A stretch of DNA of 62,902 nt. It comes from Ophiocordyceps camponoti-saundersi (nom. inval.). Lineage: Eukaryota > Ascomycota > Sordariomycetes > Hypocreales > Ophiocordycipitaceae. Made by a program: the position numbers and the translations under genes. The stretch's first letter is position 1. Every line of letters starts with the position of its first letter. Of this stretch, positions 21,664 through 33,121 are shown in pieces. Where the stretch lies: NCBI GenBank assembly GCA_003339415.1, contig PDHQ01000076.1, positions 8,453 to 71,354 on the forward strand. Direction: 5' to 3'. Below the pieces are notes generated by a model, which saw only the letters and a list, made by a program, of their open reading frames with translations, made no database searches and was not told where the DNA came from.

Positions 21664-23026
21664 CTAGACTGCCCCCTCATCCGTTCTCCTCTCTGCCGGC
21701 AAGGCTTCGTCGGACGTTTCAGAAGGGCACCCTGGCCCAGACCACTTCCTCGACTCTAAGATATTTCTTACTCTTTTCACAAAAGAGTGCTTGAAGTCCT
21801 CTCGGTGCTCATGCGGCGGCCAATCCGGACGCCGGCCCATGATCTTCTCGTACACGTCGTCCCAGGTCTCATTTCGCCCCCAAGCACTCTTGACGAACTC
21901 TGTTATGTGCGCATCGATGGCATCACGCACTTGATTCAAGTACCTGGCATCGTCGCCTACCAACTCGATGGCCAACTCGCAGGCTCTTGCGGCCTGCGAC
22001 ACAATTTGCAAGTATGCGAATCCGTTAACACCAGTTTGTCGACCTTTTCTTCTTGTGCAATGGCTCGGGTTGATGAACTGAACTTCAGGAATTTCATCGA
22101 TCTTGCTCATCACATCTTCTGTCCACAGGGAAGTAAACGTCTTCAGTTCTTCTCGAAGACTGCTCATGTCCTTTTCCACGTCTTTGCCGTCTAGCTGCTT
22201 CGCCTTGATGGCAGAGCACAACGCATAGAGGTGCAAGCCGCGGACGAGCGGGGAGTATGGAGGCTTAGGTTGGTTTTCTAACTTGAGAAGGCTGTGCTCC
22301 GGACGAAGCAGCATGTCCAAGACAACGAGTACCTGTCGATAGGCATGTATCGCCTGCTGCCTGTCGTCGCTGTTATTGTAGATCTTGGCGTTGTTTGAGA
22401 GCAAGATGCGGTGAACGAATTCCCAGCTACTGATTTTGAACCCAGTCTCTTGCCACTGCTTGGCGCATTCGATGATGGTTTGAATGTTGCCCGTCCTGTC
22501 GGCTAGACGGCACATTTTTCCAAAGTCAGTCGAGCGGAGATCTATCGATGCCTTCCTGTACCCGGCCAAGAGCGTGGCTAGATTATCCCAGTCACTTGTT
22601 GTCTGCATGTTGTAAATGGCATCCAGAAAGGCGTTTCTGTGGTTTGGGATGTCTTTTGAACGATCGAGCGGAGGGAATCGGTACTCCTGGTCCTCGACCT
22701 CGATGATGACCGGGTTCATCTCCAGTTCATCTCTCTTGTCGGCATCAAACACGAGTTTCCGCTGCTTTGGCGGGAGGTAAGCCGGGAAAATTATCTTCTC
22801 TTGAATGTTTTGCAGGACTTTGTTGAGCTCTTCATTTTCCGTCTTTCGAAAGACGGCTCGTACGACTGCAGTGACGCCCGTTAGTGATAAGTCTTTGAGT
22901 GAGCTTCACTTTTCACTCACTCCACGCTGGCGACGTCGAGCTAAACTGTCGCCGGGAACATGTCGAGAGCCTGGGAAGAATGGCGCCACGACCCACGGCG
23001 AACAGCATTGGTCGGAGCATGGTCAT
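21664..23026 (-). CDS. Predicted mitochondrial helical protein, not recognised
   Basis: Exons 23026-22921 and 22865-21664 give 436 codons (435 aa); ATG 23020 would shorten it by two residues. The N-terminus MTMLRPMLFAVGRGAILP then RLSTCSRRQFSSTS is a strong mitochondrial presequence with the RRQ-F-SST cleavage pattern common in fungi. The mature part is alpha-helical with repeated roughly 35-residue segments (DWDNLATLLAGYRKAS, GNIQTIIECAKQWQETGF, AIHAYRQVLVVLDMLL), suggestive of a PPR- or TPR-like array, though no signature is certain. It is divergently arranged with mitochondrial ribosomal protein gene IMG1, with starts 189 bp apart. A role in mitochondrial RNA handling or translation is therefore a reasonable but unproved guess. 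Confidence 0.75.
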
Positions 23027-23214
23027 GTTAAGATCGATTCGTTTCTTGCCGCCTTCAAGATCATGGCCGATGAAAGCCAAGAAAAAATTATGACGTGTTC
23101 GGACAAAAGTGTGACCGGGGCCGAACGCATCAATCTTCATCGAGGCTATCATCCTCCTACCTGCTGACCTGCAATGGATCGTCCATCACCGCCGAATTAA
23201 GTCGCCTCTATACC
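23027..23214. promoter_or_regulatory. Short bidirectional promoter of two mitochondrial-protein genes
   Basis: 188 bp separate the start codons of the minus-strand mitochondrial protein and the plus-strand IMG1-like gene, so both promoters must lie here or overlap the genes. I see no clear TATA box. Confidence 0.5.
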
Positions 23215-23971
23215 ATGAACGCCTTCGCCGTCACCGTCGCCAGACGGCCGACGAGCTGCCTCAAGGAGGTGGCATGGCAGACTCGGCACCTGACTCGAAG
23301 AACCTACGCGACGACGACAGCCTTGGCTCCTCCACGGGACCAGGGCTCATGTAGCTTGAGACAACGTGCGTACAGGAAAAGATATTCACATATTCAAATA
23401 TTTGATATAAAGATTATGCTCTTCTCTTCCTCCCAGCGCTGATGGAAGAGGTCCGATAGGCAATGGAAAGGCAAAGGTTGCCGATTTTCAAGTATGGCCG
23501 CAGATGTCGACGATTAAATCGACGCCCCCGGATCCGATGCCGGCCGTGAAGCAAAAGTTCATCGACAAATTTGACATGTCTGGCGCGCGCACCCGGATCT
23601 TCTCAAAGGAGCGTCGAGATTGCGCTCGCGTGGGCGACGTTCTCATGGTAACGACGGACGGCGTTGACCCCTTTGCCGGTGTCTTCATTCAGATTCACCG
23701 CAGCGGTCCCGACACGTCCATTCTGCTGCGCGGAAATCTCATGGATACGGGTGTCGAGAGATGGTTCAAGATATACAGCCCTACCGTGACGGCAATCAAC
23801 ATCATCTCGAGGAGACGCAGGCGCTCTCGCAGGGCCAGACTGACGTACATGCGCCATCCCAAGCACGACATGGGTGATGTCGAGCATCTCGTCTTGGAAT
23901 GGAAGAAGGAGAGGAAGGCTCTGAGTATCAGGGCGACGCAGAAGACGGACCAGTTCAAACGGGAGAAGTAG
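23215..23971 (+). CDS. IMG1: Mitochondrial large-subunit ribosomal protein bL19m
   Basis: Component of the mitoribosome large subunit. The ATG at 23215 begins an Arg/Thr-rich presequence (MNAFAVTVARRPTSCLK ... TRRTYATTTALA). The L19 domain is clear in exon 2: DCARVGDVLMVTT, FAGVFIQIHR, ILLRGNLMDTGVERWFKIYSP, TVTAINIISRRRRRSRRARL. Two splice solutions keep frame: donor GTACAG at 23370 with acceptor before 23437 (229 aa), or donor GTGCGT at 23366 with acceptor before 23451 (223 aa). The second has the better donor and the first the better acceptor. The C-terminus is basic and ends KTDQFKREK. Confidence 0.87.
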
Positions 23972-24713
23972 CCTGATGGTTTACTCTCTGCCTCCCGAGC
24001 TTGTATGATACCGTGAGACAAGCCACACATACACACGCGATCCTGAAACGGTCGCCATCTAGTCCTATGTAGGATCGACGGCACCCTATCGTCTTTTGCT
24101 CCCCTACGACCGATTCATGGAGAAGAGAGGAGATTCGCATTTCATTCGGATATATCTCTCCCCTTCCAATCTTGCCCCCCTTTTGCTTTTGCACTGATGA
24201 CTCTTTTGAACCCCTATTCCCTGCTTTGTGACAAAGGGTGCCCTGAGCATGACGCCCCGCGACGTTGCGCAGTTAGTGGCTAACAAGGCAGACAATACAA
24301 GGCGCAACGCGCAAAGTCTGACGCTTAAAGGCAAGCTTCTGGGGCCGTCTCACCAGGCGGACAGTGTGTGTGGAGAGCAGGGAAGGGAAGGGAGACGGCC
24401 GCTTCCGGCGGCAACAACAAGCTAACTTGTCAAAGTCAGAAAGGACAGGGTAGTTTTAGATGCTGTCGGTAGAGTCTATGCTAAACTATCCAGGCAGCTC
24501 TAGAGCAAGCTGACAAGCGAGGTGTGAGCGCATCAAGTTTCATGCGGACGGACCGCCGCTGTGCCCTGCGTCAATGCTAGCTATCATGACAGGACGGCGC
24601 CGAGAGGATGGGCTTCCCGAAGCAGCGGAAAGCGTTTGTGTTCAGCAAAACTTGGCCTCGGCGTCTCTGACCTTTCCGACCGAATAGAGGATGGGGAAGA
24701 AATTGACGGTTGC
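23972..24713. other. Intergenic between IMG1 and the velvet-like gene
   Basis: These are the 3' ends of two convergent genes. I see no convincing gene or RNA; the short frames have no recognisable features. Confidence 0.5.
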
Positions 24714-25337
24714 CTAGCCCGTTCTCTTGGACGGCCTATCCGGGCTCGCCCAGGGGCCTTTCGAGAGGTCTTCGTGAAGGGTGGTCCGGGGGAATTTGTT
24801 GGTCATCTCGGCGACTGTGGCCGGCGGCTGTTTGACTGCGAGCTCGCGAATTGCCTCGACTTGGGCTTCGTCCCACTTGGTCGTCTCCGAGTCTTCGGTC
24901 CATACCGTCGTATCGCAACAGATGATGGTGCCAGTCTCGATCTCGCACTGGTACATGGCCGGCTCCCAGCTCTTCTTGGGCCTGTCGTACCAGCAGGTCC
25001 ACAGCTGGACGGCGAACTTGTACAAGTGACCGGCCGTCTCGGGCTTGAAGGTGAGGTCGCCGAAGAGAAACCACAGCTTGTCCGTCATCTTGACGGTGAG
25101 GGCCGTCGTGAACTCTCCCTCGAGGACCTGGGTCAGCGGAGGAGGGGCGCGGGGGTCCTGAGAGTTGCCGTCGATGCTGGATAGGATGAGTCGGGCTTGA
25201 TACATGTGTGGCTGGTTGCCTTCGGATCGGTGCTCGCGAAAAGACACCATAAGAGGAGGCTTCATCGGTTCGCCGGGCTTGACGAACAGAGGTAGCGACA
25301 CCTCGATCACGTTGTTCCGCTGGATGAAGGCCTCCAT
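24714..25337 (-). CDS. Small hypothetical protein, possibly a divergent velvet-fold protein
   Basis: Single open exon of 207 aa from ATG 25337. The sequence is not repetitive and has a beta-rich pattern. I do not recognise a standard family. Its order of features resembles a velvet domain: a start YQARLIL, then DPRAPPPL (compare the D-R-R-P-x-x-P-P-P step), LEGEFTTAL, WFLFGDLTFKPETAGHLYKFAVQLW (compare the F-P-D-L-x-x-R-x-x-G-x-Y-R-L pattern; 25-residue stretch at residues about 91-115, only fragments quoted as motif) and a tail CEIETGTIICCDTTVWTE that could match the last strands. The typical QQPxRAR motif is absent. If velvet-like it would be a DNA-binding or partner regulator; otherwise function is unknown. 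Confidence 0.6.
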   Translation of the reverse strand: MEAFIQRNNVIEVSLPLFVKPGEPMKPPLMVSFREHRSEGNQPHMYQARLILSSIDGNSQDPRAPPPLTQVLEGEFTTALTVKMTDKLWFLFGDLTFKPETAGHLYKFAVQLWTCWYDRPKKSWEPAMYQCEIETGTIICCDTTVWTEDSETTKWDEAQVEAIRELAVKQPPATVAEMTNKFPRTTLHEDLSKGPWASPDRPSKRTG

Positions 25338-26467
25338 CGGGGGCCGGGAGCAGAGCTCGGTGTTATATATCTCGTTGCGTGCGTTTGACTGATGAGAAAG
25401 AGGGTGAGGCTTATCGCGAGAGATGGGGGGAAAGGAGTTGAAGATGGCAGTTGACGAGAATCCGGGATGTAAAAGCGTTGGATGAAGAATCTTTATATCT
25501 GGGCGGAAATTGCCATCGCATCACAGACAGACGGTTTACGCCACTTGCTGAGCCGTGAATACAGACATTCAAGACTTGACAAGCAGACGAACGGCCGTTT
25601 ACAGACTTTCTTTTGAAATTTTCGCTCCTTGCTCCCTTTCACGAGGCGAGTCTGCATCTACTGTCGTGCCACCGAACGTCACACGGGATTCGCATCTCCC
25701 GTTCACCAAAGCTCAGCCAAGCGGCCAGCGGCAGGCCATCATAGGGTAGACGAACGGGTAGCCTATCTCACAGGACAGTTGCTCACCTGGAAACAAACAA
25801 AGAGGTGAATATCAAACATGATGAAGTGTAAAAAAAAACACCAAGAAGAAGTAATTACTCATGACTGGCTGGCCTTGCTCCATAGGATTTACAGAAACAG
25901 AGCCCCGGTCCTGGTCAGACAAGAAGCTTTTGCTCCCCCAAAAGGCCAAGGCAGATCGATAGACAATGACAGCTTCGGAGCCTGCAGGAGCTTGTCTGCC
26001 TTTGCGGAAGAGGGGTGCTTCCCTTCTCGTCGAACCAGGCTCATCCCAACCCAACATGAACAACGAGACGGAGTCAGAAAGCTTGGGACGATTTGGTTTC
26101 AGGAGGCAGCCCCCGAGTCCGAATCCGCGTCTCAGCATAGGGAAATCGGCGCATTGAAACAAGACGCTGGCCGCGGGATGGAGGGGAGGGGAGGAGAGAA
26201 AGGGGATAAGTCGCATGACGAGAGGCGATTCGGATGCCGAAGCCAGGAATATAAACGACTCGACCATCCGGGGCTTTTTTTTTTCCCTCGCCTTTTTTCC
26301 TTTTTCCTTTGACGGTCGAAGGAGCGTGGTCGTCGAGTGTCTCAGATCTATCCCCCCCCCCGTCCCCCCTTCACTCTATCTTCTTGTCCCTTCCATCCCG
26401 CTCGTCTACTAGCGTCCGCGATCGTGGAGCGAGAACAAGAGACACGTCATTTTGACCAGCGCGTGAA

Positions 26468-26508
<41 letters not shown>

Positions 26509-26973
26509 AAGAGAGGGCGGCGACTATCAGAGAAATACATACAGAGAAGACAAGCGACGAACAAGACGAACAAGACAAATTCACTCGGTCGACTCACCGA
26601 TTATCGATAAGCCATTGTGAAGGAAGAAAACAAATAAGAAATAAAAAACAACAGTTCCGACCCAGGCAGGCGCCTGCCTTGCATTACAGCAGGCCTTGCA
26701 TTGCTGCAGCAGCACCCTTCTTCCCCTCCCCCCTCCCACACGTGAGTGAGCCAGGTCGATACTTTGGACGCGGTACCTTGCGTCCTCGACCCCACTGAGC
26801 AGTACCTAACAGCTTCTGCTCGGTTAGGCAGTCGTCCACCAGTTCCCGGCTAGACCATCAAGTACCCGACACCCTTGCCCTTCTTCAACGGTACAGGGCA
26901 CCCTTGTCCCCCCTTATTTTTCCTTCCCTTTGTTGGCAGCGGGAGGCCTTGCCCCCCCTCTAAAACCTGCCCA
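25338..26973. other. Intergenic, promoters of two divergent genes
   Basis: About 1.6 kb without a convincing gene. It contains T-rich and C-rich runs (26276-26310, 26350-26365) and a long GA microsatellite at 26471-26516. A 151-codon frame on the minus strand (25812-26267) has no recognisable feature and was not called. Confidence 0.5.
26471..26516. repeat. (GA)n microsatellite
   Basis: GA dinucleotide run with two AAAG interruptions, about 460 bp upstream of the alpha-actinin start codon. Confidence 0.9.
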
Positions 26974-29582
26974 ATGGCGGGGACCGCTCCAGCGGAGCCC
27001 GGCAACGACGATGGCGGCGTCGAGCGCTTCCCCCAGCTCTACGGCGACTCTGGCTGCGACGTGGCCGACGATTCACTCCTACTGCTTCACGACGACCGAC
27101 GCTGGTCTTATAGTTACCGGAGGCTCAGCGGAGATTGTTTCCCCGCCTCGCCCAAATCTTCCCGTTCGACGACCGTCTCTAGCGCGTCGACGGCCGCCAC
27201 CAGCTTTGCCGACTTCGCGCCCGTCACCCCCACCCTTCAGCGCAGTCGGCGCGATAAGGAGCAGCTGCATGCCGCGCGCCAGCAGCGCTCTGTTCGCGAC
27301 AGGAAGCCGTTGGCATCGTCGACAAAGTCTAAAAGGGCACGCCGTTTCCAGACTCGCAGTAGCCCTGCCGCTGCCCTCGCTGCCGTCGAGCCCGTCCATG
27401 ACCAGGGCCTCGTCAGGATGACTTTTACCGAGCAGCAGCGCTGGATCACGGTCCAGCAAAAGACATTTACCAAATGGTGCGTCATCTCTCTTTCTCTTCC
27501 TTTCTCGCTCCCTCTCCTCTCTCTCTCTCAAAGTTCCTCTCCCTTGCTGACAGCCCCTCCTAGGCTCAACACCAAACTGGTGGCCAGAGAACTCGAGGTC
27601 AAGGACCTGGTTCAGGACCTCAGCGATGGTGTAAGTTTTCCTGCAGGTCTCTCTCCTGTCATGGACTCGCTGCTGACACCACCTGCAGGTGATGCTCATT
27701 CATCTCCTCGAATGCCTCTCCAACGAATCCCTCGGCCGATACGCCTCCAAGCCCAAGCTGCGAGTGCAACGATTCGAAAACGCAAATCTCGCCCTCAACT
27801 TCATCAAGTCGAGGGGCATCCAGATGACCAACATCGGCGCCGAGGACGTCGTCGACGGAAATCGCAAAATTGTCCTCGGTCTTATCTGGACACTGATTTT
27901 GCGCTTCACAATCAGCGACATCAACGAAGAGGGTCTGTCGGCCAAGGAGGGACTACTATTGTGGTGTCAGAGGAAGACGGCGTGCTACGACGAGGTTGAA
28001 GTGCGAGACTTTAGTGGCAGTTGGAACGACGGCCTGGCCTTTTGCGCCCTCCTCGACATCCACCGACCGGACCTCATCGATTTTGACGCCCTCGACAAGG
28101 CCGACCACCGCGGCAACATGCAGCTGGCCTTTGATATTGCTCATGAGGCCATTGGCATCCCGCGCCTGCTCGACGTCGAAGATGTATGCGATGTGGCCAA
28201 GCCAGACGAACGAAGTCTCATGACGTACATTGCCTACTGGTTCCACGCCTTTTCGCAGATGGAAAAGGTGGAAAACGCCGGCCGGCGCGTGGAAAAGTTT
28301 GTGAACAACATGCAGGGCGCCTGGGAGATGCAGAGCGCGTACGAGCGACGCATGCGCGAGCTGCTCAAGTGCGTCCGCGTCCAGGTCGAGCGGTGGCAGC
28401 AGGCCAAGTTCGAGGGCACCTACACCGACGCCAAGGCGCAGGCCAACGAGTTTGCCGGCTACAAGAGGGGCCAGAAACGAGACTGGGTGGCGGAGAAGAG
28501 TGACCTGGCTACGCTGCTGGGCAATATCAAGACGAAGCTGGGCACGTATCGGCTCCGCCCGTACGATCCGCCGGCCGACCTGCGGTTGGAGGTTCTGGAG
28601 CAGGACTGGGCAACGCTGACGCATACGGAGATGAAGCGGGCTCAGCTCATCAACGAGACGATACGGGAGTGAGTACTTTTCTTTTAGTTTCTCTTCCTCT
28701 TTTCTTCTCACCCCCTTTTCCTCTCTTTTCTTACTGATGACTCCTGACTGACTCTTTACTCGTAGCATCAAAAACGCCCTCCGCAAGTCCTTTGCCGACA
28801 AGGCCAACGATCTGGCCATGGCGCTCAACACGATGCAGCTCGCCATCTCCGGGCTCGACGGCGACGTCGAGGATCAGCTGCACCACGTGCGCCGGCTGAG
28901 TGATAACCTGGCGCCGCTGGACCGCTACCTCGAGACGATTGCGGCCGTCGACGCCAAGTGCCAAGAGGCCAATATCGAGGAGAACGACTTCACGACGTAC
29001 ACGTACGACGAGCTTTCGTACGAGCTGGGGTTGGTCAAGTCTTCGGTGCAAAAGAAGCTGTCGTTCTTGGAGAACCAGATGGTGGCGCGCAACATGACGA
29101 ACCTGACTCCGATCCAGCTCGAGGAGTTTGAGAGCGTCTTCCGGCACTTTGACCGCGAAGACACCAACTCACTGCAGGAGCTCGAGTTCAGCGCGGCGCT
29201 GGCGTCGCTCGGTCTGGTCTTTTCCGAGGATGAGATGCACGATTACTTTCTCGAGACGTCCAACGGGCGCGACTACGTCACGTTTGAGCAGTTCATCCGC
29301 TTCATGGTTGAGGCGACCGAGGACCAGAATACGGCCGAGCAGGTGTTCCAGTCTTTCCGCGAGGTGGCCGACGGCAAGCCGTACGTGACGGAGATGGACC
29401 TGCGGCACAGCCTGGTGCCGGACGAGGTGATTGACCGGCTGGTGGAGATGATGCCACCGCACTCGGGGCCGGACATGTCGGCAGACCGGGGACAGGCGCA
29501 GTACGACTACATTTCCTTTATGGAGAAGCTGATTAACGAAGCGGACGATGGGGTGAGGCCGTGTGTGAACGGAATGGCGTAG
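26974..29582 (+). CDS. Alpha-actinin, actin cross-linking protein
   Basis: Dimeric F-actin cross-linker of the contractile ring and septation sites. Exons 26974-27476, 27564-27630, 27689-28668 and 28766-29582 give 788 aa. An unusual low-complexity extension of about 150 residues precedes the first calponin-homology domain, which starts RWITVQQKTFTKWLNTKL with the actin-binding signature and goes on to KIVLGLIWTLILRF. CH2 follows (KEGLLLWCQRKTACY ... DFSGSWNDGLAFCALLD ... SLMTYIAYWFHAF). Then come short spectrin-like helical repeats (about residues 395-625) and a C-terminal EF-hand pair region: QLEEFESVFRHFDREDTNSL and YVTFEQFIRFMVEATED. The first EF loop, DREDTNSLQELE, is only partly calcium-compatible. 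Start choice rests on the first in-frame ATG after upstream stops. Confidence 0.93.
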
Positions 29583-30346
29583 GTTTGGTTTGCGATCTTT
29601 TCATCTTTCTTTCCTTGAAGATTCTTTATGTTGTTATATTTTTTTATCTCCTCTTCTTTTTCTTATTCTTCCTCTTGTGTGTTGTCCGACGCGGCGGCTG
29701 CGTTTTGCTTTCTGCTCTGCTTAACATGCTTTACATACAGGTCGGAGCAGTTCTCGGTGGTCTCTTTCGATGTCGGTATTACATCTTTTAGTGTTTACGC
29801 GAAAGCTCTCGTCTGCTGTGTCTGTAAGATCCGTCTTGCTAGTGGGAAGGGAAAGGAAGCTTGGAGCGATGGGAAGAGGATCGAGAGTGTTATTGCCGTC
29901 GACGAGAAGGTATTAGGTATGGAAAGAATACAAACATCAACTGTTGTACTCCGTAGGCATATCTACTCACCTCTGTAAGTGCTACCACGACATGTGAAGG
30001 GGGAAGGGCTCTCTTCGCTCGCTCTGTGTATTTCTGTGGCAGACCATGGATGATACGAGCTTGTTGTTGCTGTCAAACTCCCCCTAAAGCGCAGCACCTC
30101 ATGCCGTAGACGGAGGGGAGGCCCGAACTCCCGATAGGGGGTTTCTTCAGGGGCGAGGTCTTCAGAGGCGGGGCGCTTAGGCGGGGTGAGGGGTCCCCTA
30201 GTCGCCGCACTCCGCAGCCCCGCCGCCGTCACTGTCCACTGGTATTTTGCTTTCCTTTTTTCCACCCGCGTCCCGCCCATTAGGCTATTGCTTTGCTTTC
30301 GCTCGTGAATGAATTGACTCTTGCGAATTGAGGAAGAAGCAGAGAG

Positions 30347-30381
<35 letters not shown>

Positions 30382-30400
30382 CAGAGAGGCATCGCCCATC
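29583..30400. other. Intergenic: alpha-actinin 3' flank and D2HGDH promoter
   Basis: No gene is supported. It holds T/C-rich sequence just after alpha-actinin and a (GA)n run at about 30340-30390 immediately before the D2HGDH start. Confidence 0.5.
30340..30390. repeat. (GA)n microsatellite at the start of D2HGDH
   Basis: GA/GGCAGA dinucleotide repeat ending about 11 bp upstream of the D2HGDH ATG, so probably in the 5' leader. Confidence 0.85.
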
Positions 30401-31124
30401 ATGCTCCGTCTACCGCGCCTCCTCGTCTCGTCGCCGGCGTCTCGGCGCTTCTTCCACCACAGCGGCGGCGCCCGACGGCGGCGGTTAACGGCCGACACTT
30501 ACCCGAACCTGCGACGAGACGAGGGCTTCAACCGGCTGACGGCGCAGGACGTGGCTTCGTTCCGACAGATGCTTGGAGACGGCGCCGTCGTCGAGGCTGG
30601 AGAGGATGAGCCGCTGGCGGCCTACAACGAAGACTGGATGCACAAGTATCGCGGCCAGAGCCGGCTGGTCCTCCGGCCGGCGTCGACGGACGACGTGCGG
30701 CACATCCTGACGCACTGCAACCAACGTCGGCTGGCCGTCGTGCCCCAAGGGGGGAACACGGGTCTCGTGGGCGGGTCGGTGCCTGTCTTTGACGAGATCG
30801 TCGTCAACATGGCTCGCATGAAGACCATTCATTCGCTCGACGAGACCAGCGGTTGTCTGGTCCTGGACGCCGGCTGCGTGCTCGAGACGGCCAGCGATTA
30901 TCTCGCCAACCGCGGTTTCATCTTTCCCCTCGACCTCGGCGCCAAGGGCTCGTGTCAGGTCGGAGGCAACGTCGCGACCAATGCCGGCGGCTTGCGGCTT
31001 CTGCGGTACGGCAGCCTTCACGGCTCCGTCCTCGGTATGGAGGCTGTTCTGCCGGACGGCACCGTCCTCGACGACCTCTGCACGCTGCGAAAGAACAATA
31101 CGGGCTACGACCTCAAGCAGCTAC

Positions 31125-31159
<35 letters not shown>

Positions 31160-32337
31160 AAGCTGGCTATCCAGTGCCCGCCTCGTCCTTCGGCCGTCAA
31201 CGTGGCCTACCTCGGCCTCACCTCCTTCGACGCCGCCCGCCACGCGTTCCGCGAAGCTCGCGCCCGTCTTTCCGAGATCCTGTCGGCTTTCGAGCTCATG
31301 GATCGCCGCAGCCAGCAACTGGTTCAAATCGCCCGCTCCGATCAACGCCGTCCGCTCGAAGACGGCGGCCTCCCCTTTTACTGCCTCATCGAGACGAGCG
31401 GTTCCGACGCCACTCACGACTACGAGAAGCTCGAGCGCTTCCTCGAGCACGCCATGTCCGAGGGCATCGTCGCCGACGGCGTCGTCGCCCAGGACGCCAC
31501 CCAGGCTCGCGACCTGTGGGCGTGGCGCGAGTCCGTACCCGAGTGCGTCGGTCGCTGGGGCGGGGTATACAAGTACGACGTCTCCATCCCCCTGCCCCAG
31601 ATGTACGGCCTCGTCGAGGACGTCCGTGCCCGTCTGGCGGGCATGGGCCTGCTGGCCTCTCCTTCCGACGACGCCGACCCGGACCCCGATACGCATCCCG
31701 TCCGCGCCGTCATCGGCTACGGCCACATGGGCGACGCCAACTTGCACCTCAACGTCGCCGTCTCGCAGTACGACGCCCGCGTCGAGCAGGCTCTCGAGCC
31801 ATACGTCTACGAGTGGATCGGCGACCGAGGCGGGAGCATCAGCGCCGAGCATGGCCTGGGTCTGGCCAAGAGGGACTTCTTGCGCTACAGCCGAAGTGGC
31901 ACTATGATTGCTCTTATGAGGCAGATCAAGAAGCTGTATGACCCCGTGAGTCTTTTCTTCTTCTCCTTCTTCTCCTTCTTCTCCTTCTCCTTCTCCTTTC
32001 TTTTGTCCTTTTTTTCTTCTTTCCTCTTCCTTTCAAAGTCCTTCTGCTTCTTAGAAGTTTGTCTTATATGCCTACCCTATACCCCCCTTGTTTTCCCACC
32101 CCGTCGTTCCCTCCTGTACACGTCTATCTGCCCAGCCGCTGACATGAGAGACAATCCCCGGGAGGGGGGGAGGAGGTCTATCGGTGGCCGCTCTCGGGCG
32201 AGGCGAATGGGGATTGCCGTGTGAGAGAATCGAGGAAGAGGAGGATTTGAAGAAGCGGACCGCTGACCACCACCAACCCCCCTCTCGTCGTCTCTACGAC
32301 ATAGAATGGCATCATGAACCCATACAAGTACTTGTGA
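30401..32337 (+). CDS. Mitochondrial D-2-hydroxyglutarate dehydrogenase (FAD, Dld2/Dld3 type)
   Basis: FAD enzyme oxidising D-2-hydroxyglutarate (or D-lactate) in the matrix. The N-terminus MLRLPRLLVSSPASRRFFHH is a presequence. The FAD_binding_4 domain has RPASTDDVRHIL, VPQGGNTGLVGGSVPVF, LGAKGSCQVGGNVATNAGG and RKNNTGYDLKQLLIGAEGTLG. The C-terminal FAD-oxidase domain has GYGHMGDANLHLNV (metal and flavin histidines) and GGSISAEHGLGLAKR. Exon 1 (30401-31945) ends MRQIKKLYDP. The conserved ending NGIMNPYKYL then comes from a 33-nt exon at 32305-32337 after a 359-nt intron, total 525 aa. Reading through the intron instead gives 607 codons with a low-complexity tail, so the short exon is the better model. 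Confidence 0.92.
31946..32304 (+). other. Long last intron of D2HGDH
   Basis: 359-nt intron with donor GTGAGT and acceptor CATAG. It begins with an imperfect TTCTTCTCC pyrimidine repeat (31953-32002). It is the longest intron I see in the window and precedes a 33-nt terminal exon. Confidence 0.85.
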
Positions 32338-33121
32338 TATTTACATTCATGCATATACCGGATCGAAGAGAGTCGATCCGTCTCTACATATGTACCGACA
32401 CAGGATAGAAGAAGAGAAGAAGGCAGAAGAAGACCTCTGTGATTTCGCCGTGCCGCAGCGCGAGTAATAGCGGGCCAATAGCCGGACGATCGGTCAGCCT
32501 GGCCAATCCGGCCCTTTCTATCTCCCCGAGGCTTGTCCTCAAGCTCCGCCCGTTGTCCTTTGTCATCCTCTTTCACGCAGCTCAGCCATCGTTCCGGGTT
32601 TCGTAACTCATCACCCTTGTAACCGACTTCGTGATAAGTAGCGGAAAAAAAGGGAAAACCAGTAACAACATGGAAGGAAGAAAAAAAAAAAAGAACACGA
32701 TCCAAGACTTAAGGGACCTTTCTCACTGACAGTAAGAAAAGAAGAAAGAGTCCCTTTCGTTTTTAAACACCCCCCTTTTTTGCCTTGTCGTCAGTAGCCC
32801 TTTAGACGGACCATTGCCTGGGCATCTTTGCAAGACAAGAAGCGAAGAAAAAGCAAAGCGAAAAGAAGCAAAGCACCTTGATTTCTTCGCCTCTTCGCCC
32901 AGACAACGCCAAAGGAAAAAATAAAACAAAAAAACAAAACCAAGGTCCCTTTTTTTTTCCCACCTCAAAGACACTCTTCGGCGTCTCCGGTGATAAGAAG
33001 AGAAGCAGAGAGAAACAGAGGAAAAAAAACAAGTAGGTACGAAAGGTAAGAAAAGGGACCTTGTGTTGATAATGCTCCGATGCCAACGCGCTCTTCGTCC
33101 GGTGAGAGAGGAAGAAGGGAT

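Noticed and set aside
25812..26267. 151-codon frame on the minus strand in the alpha-actinin upstream region
   Set aside because: No recognisable motif or domain pattern and it crosses T/C-rich promoter-like DNA.
30960..31852. Long antisense and alternate frames within D2HGDH
   Set aside because: They overlap an intact FAD enzyme and show no own motifs; high GC leaves stops rare.
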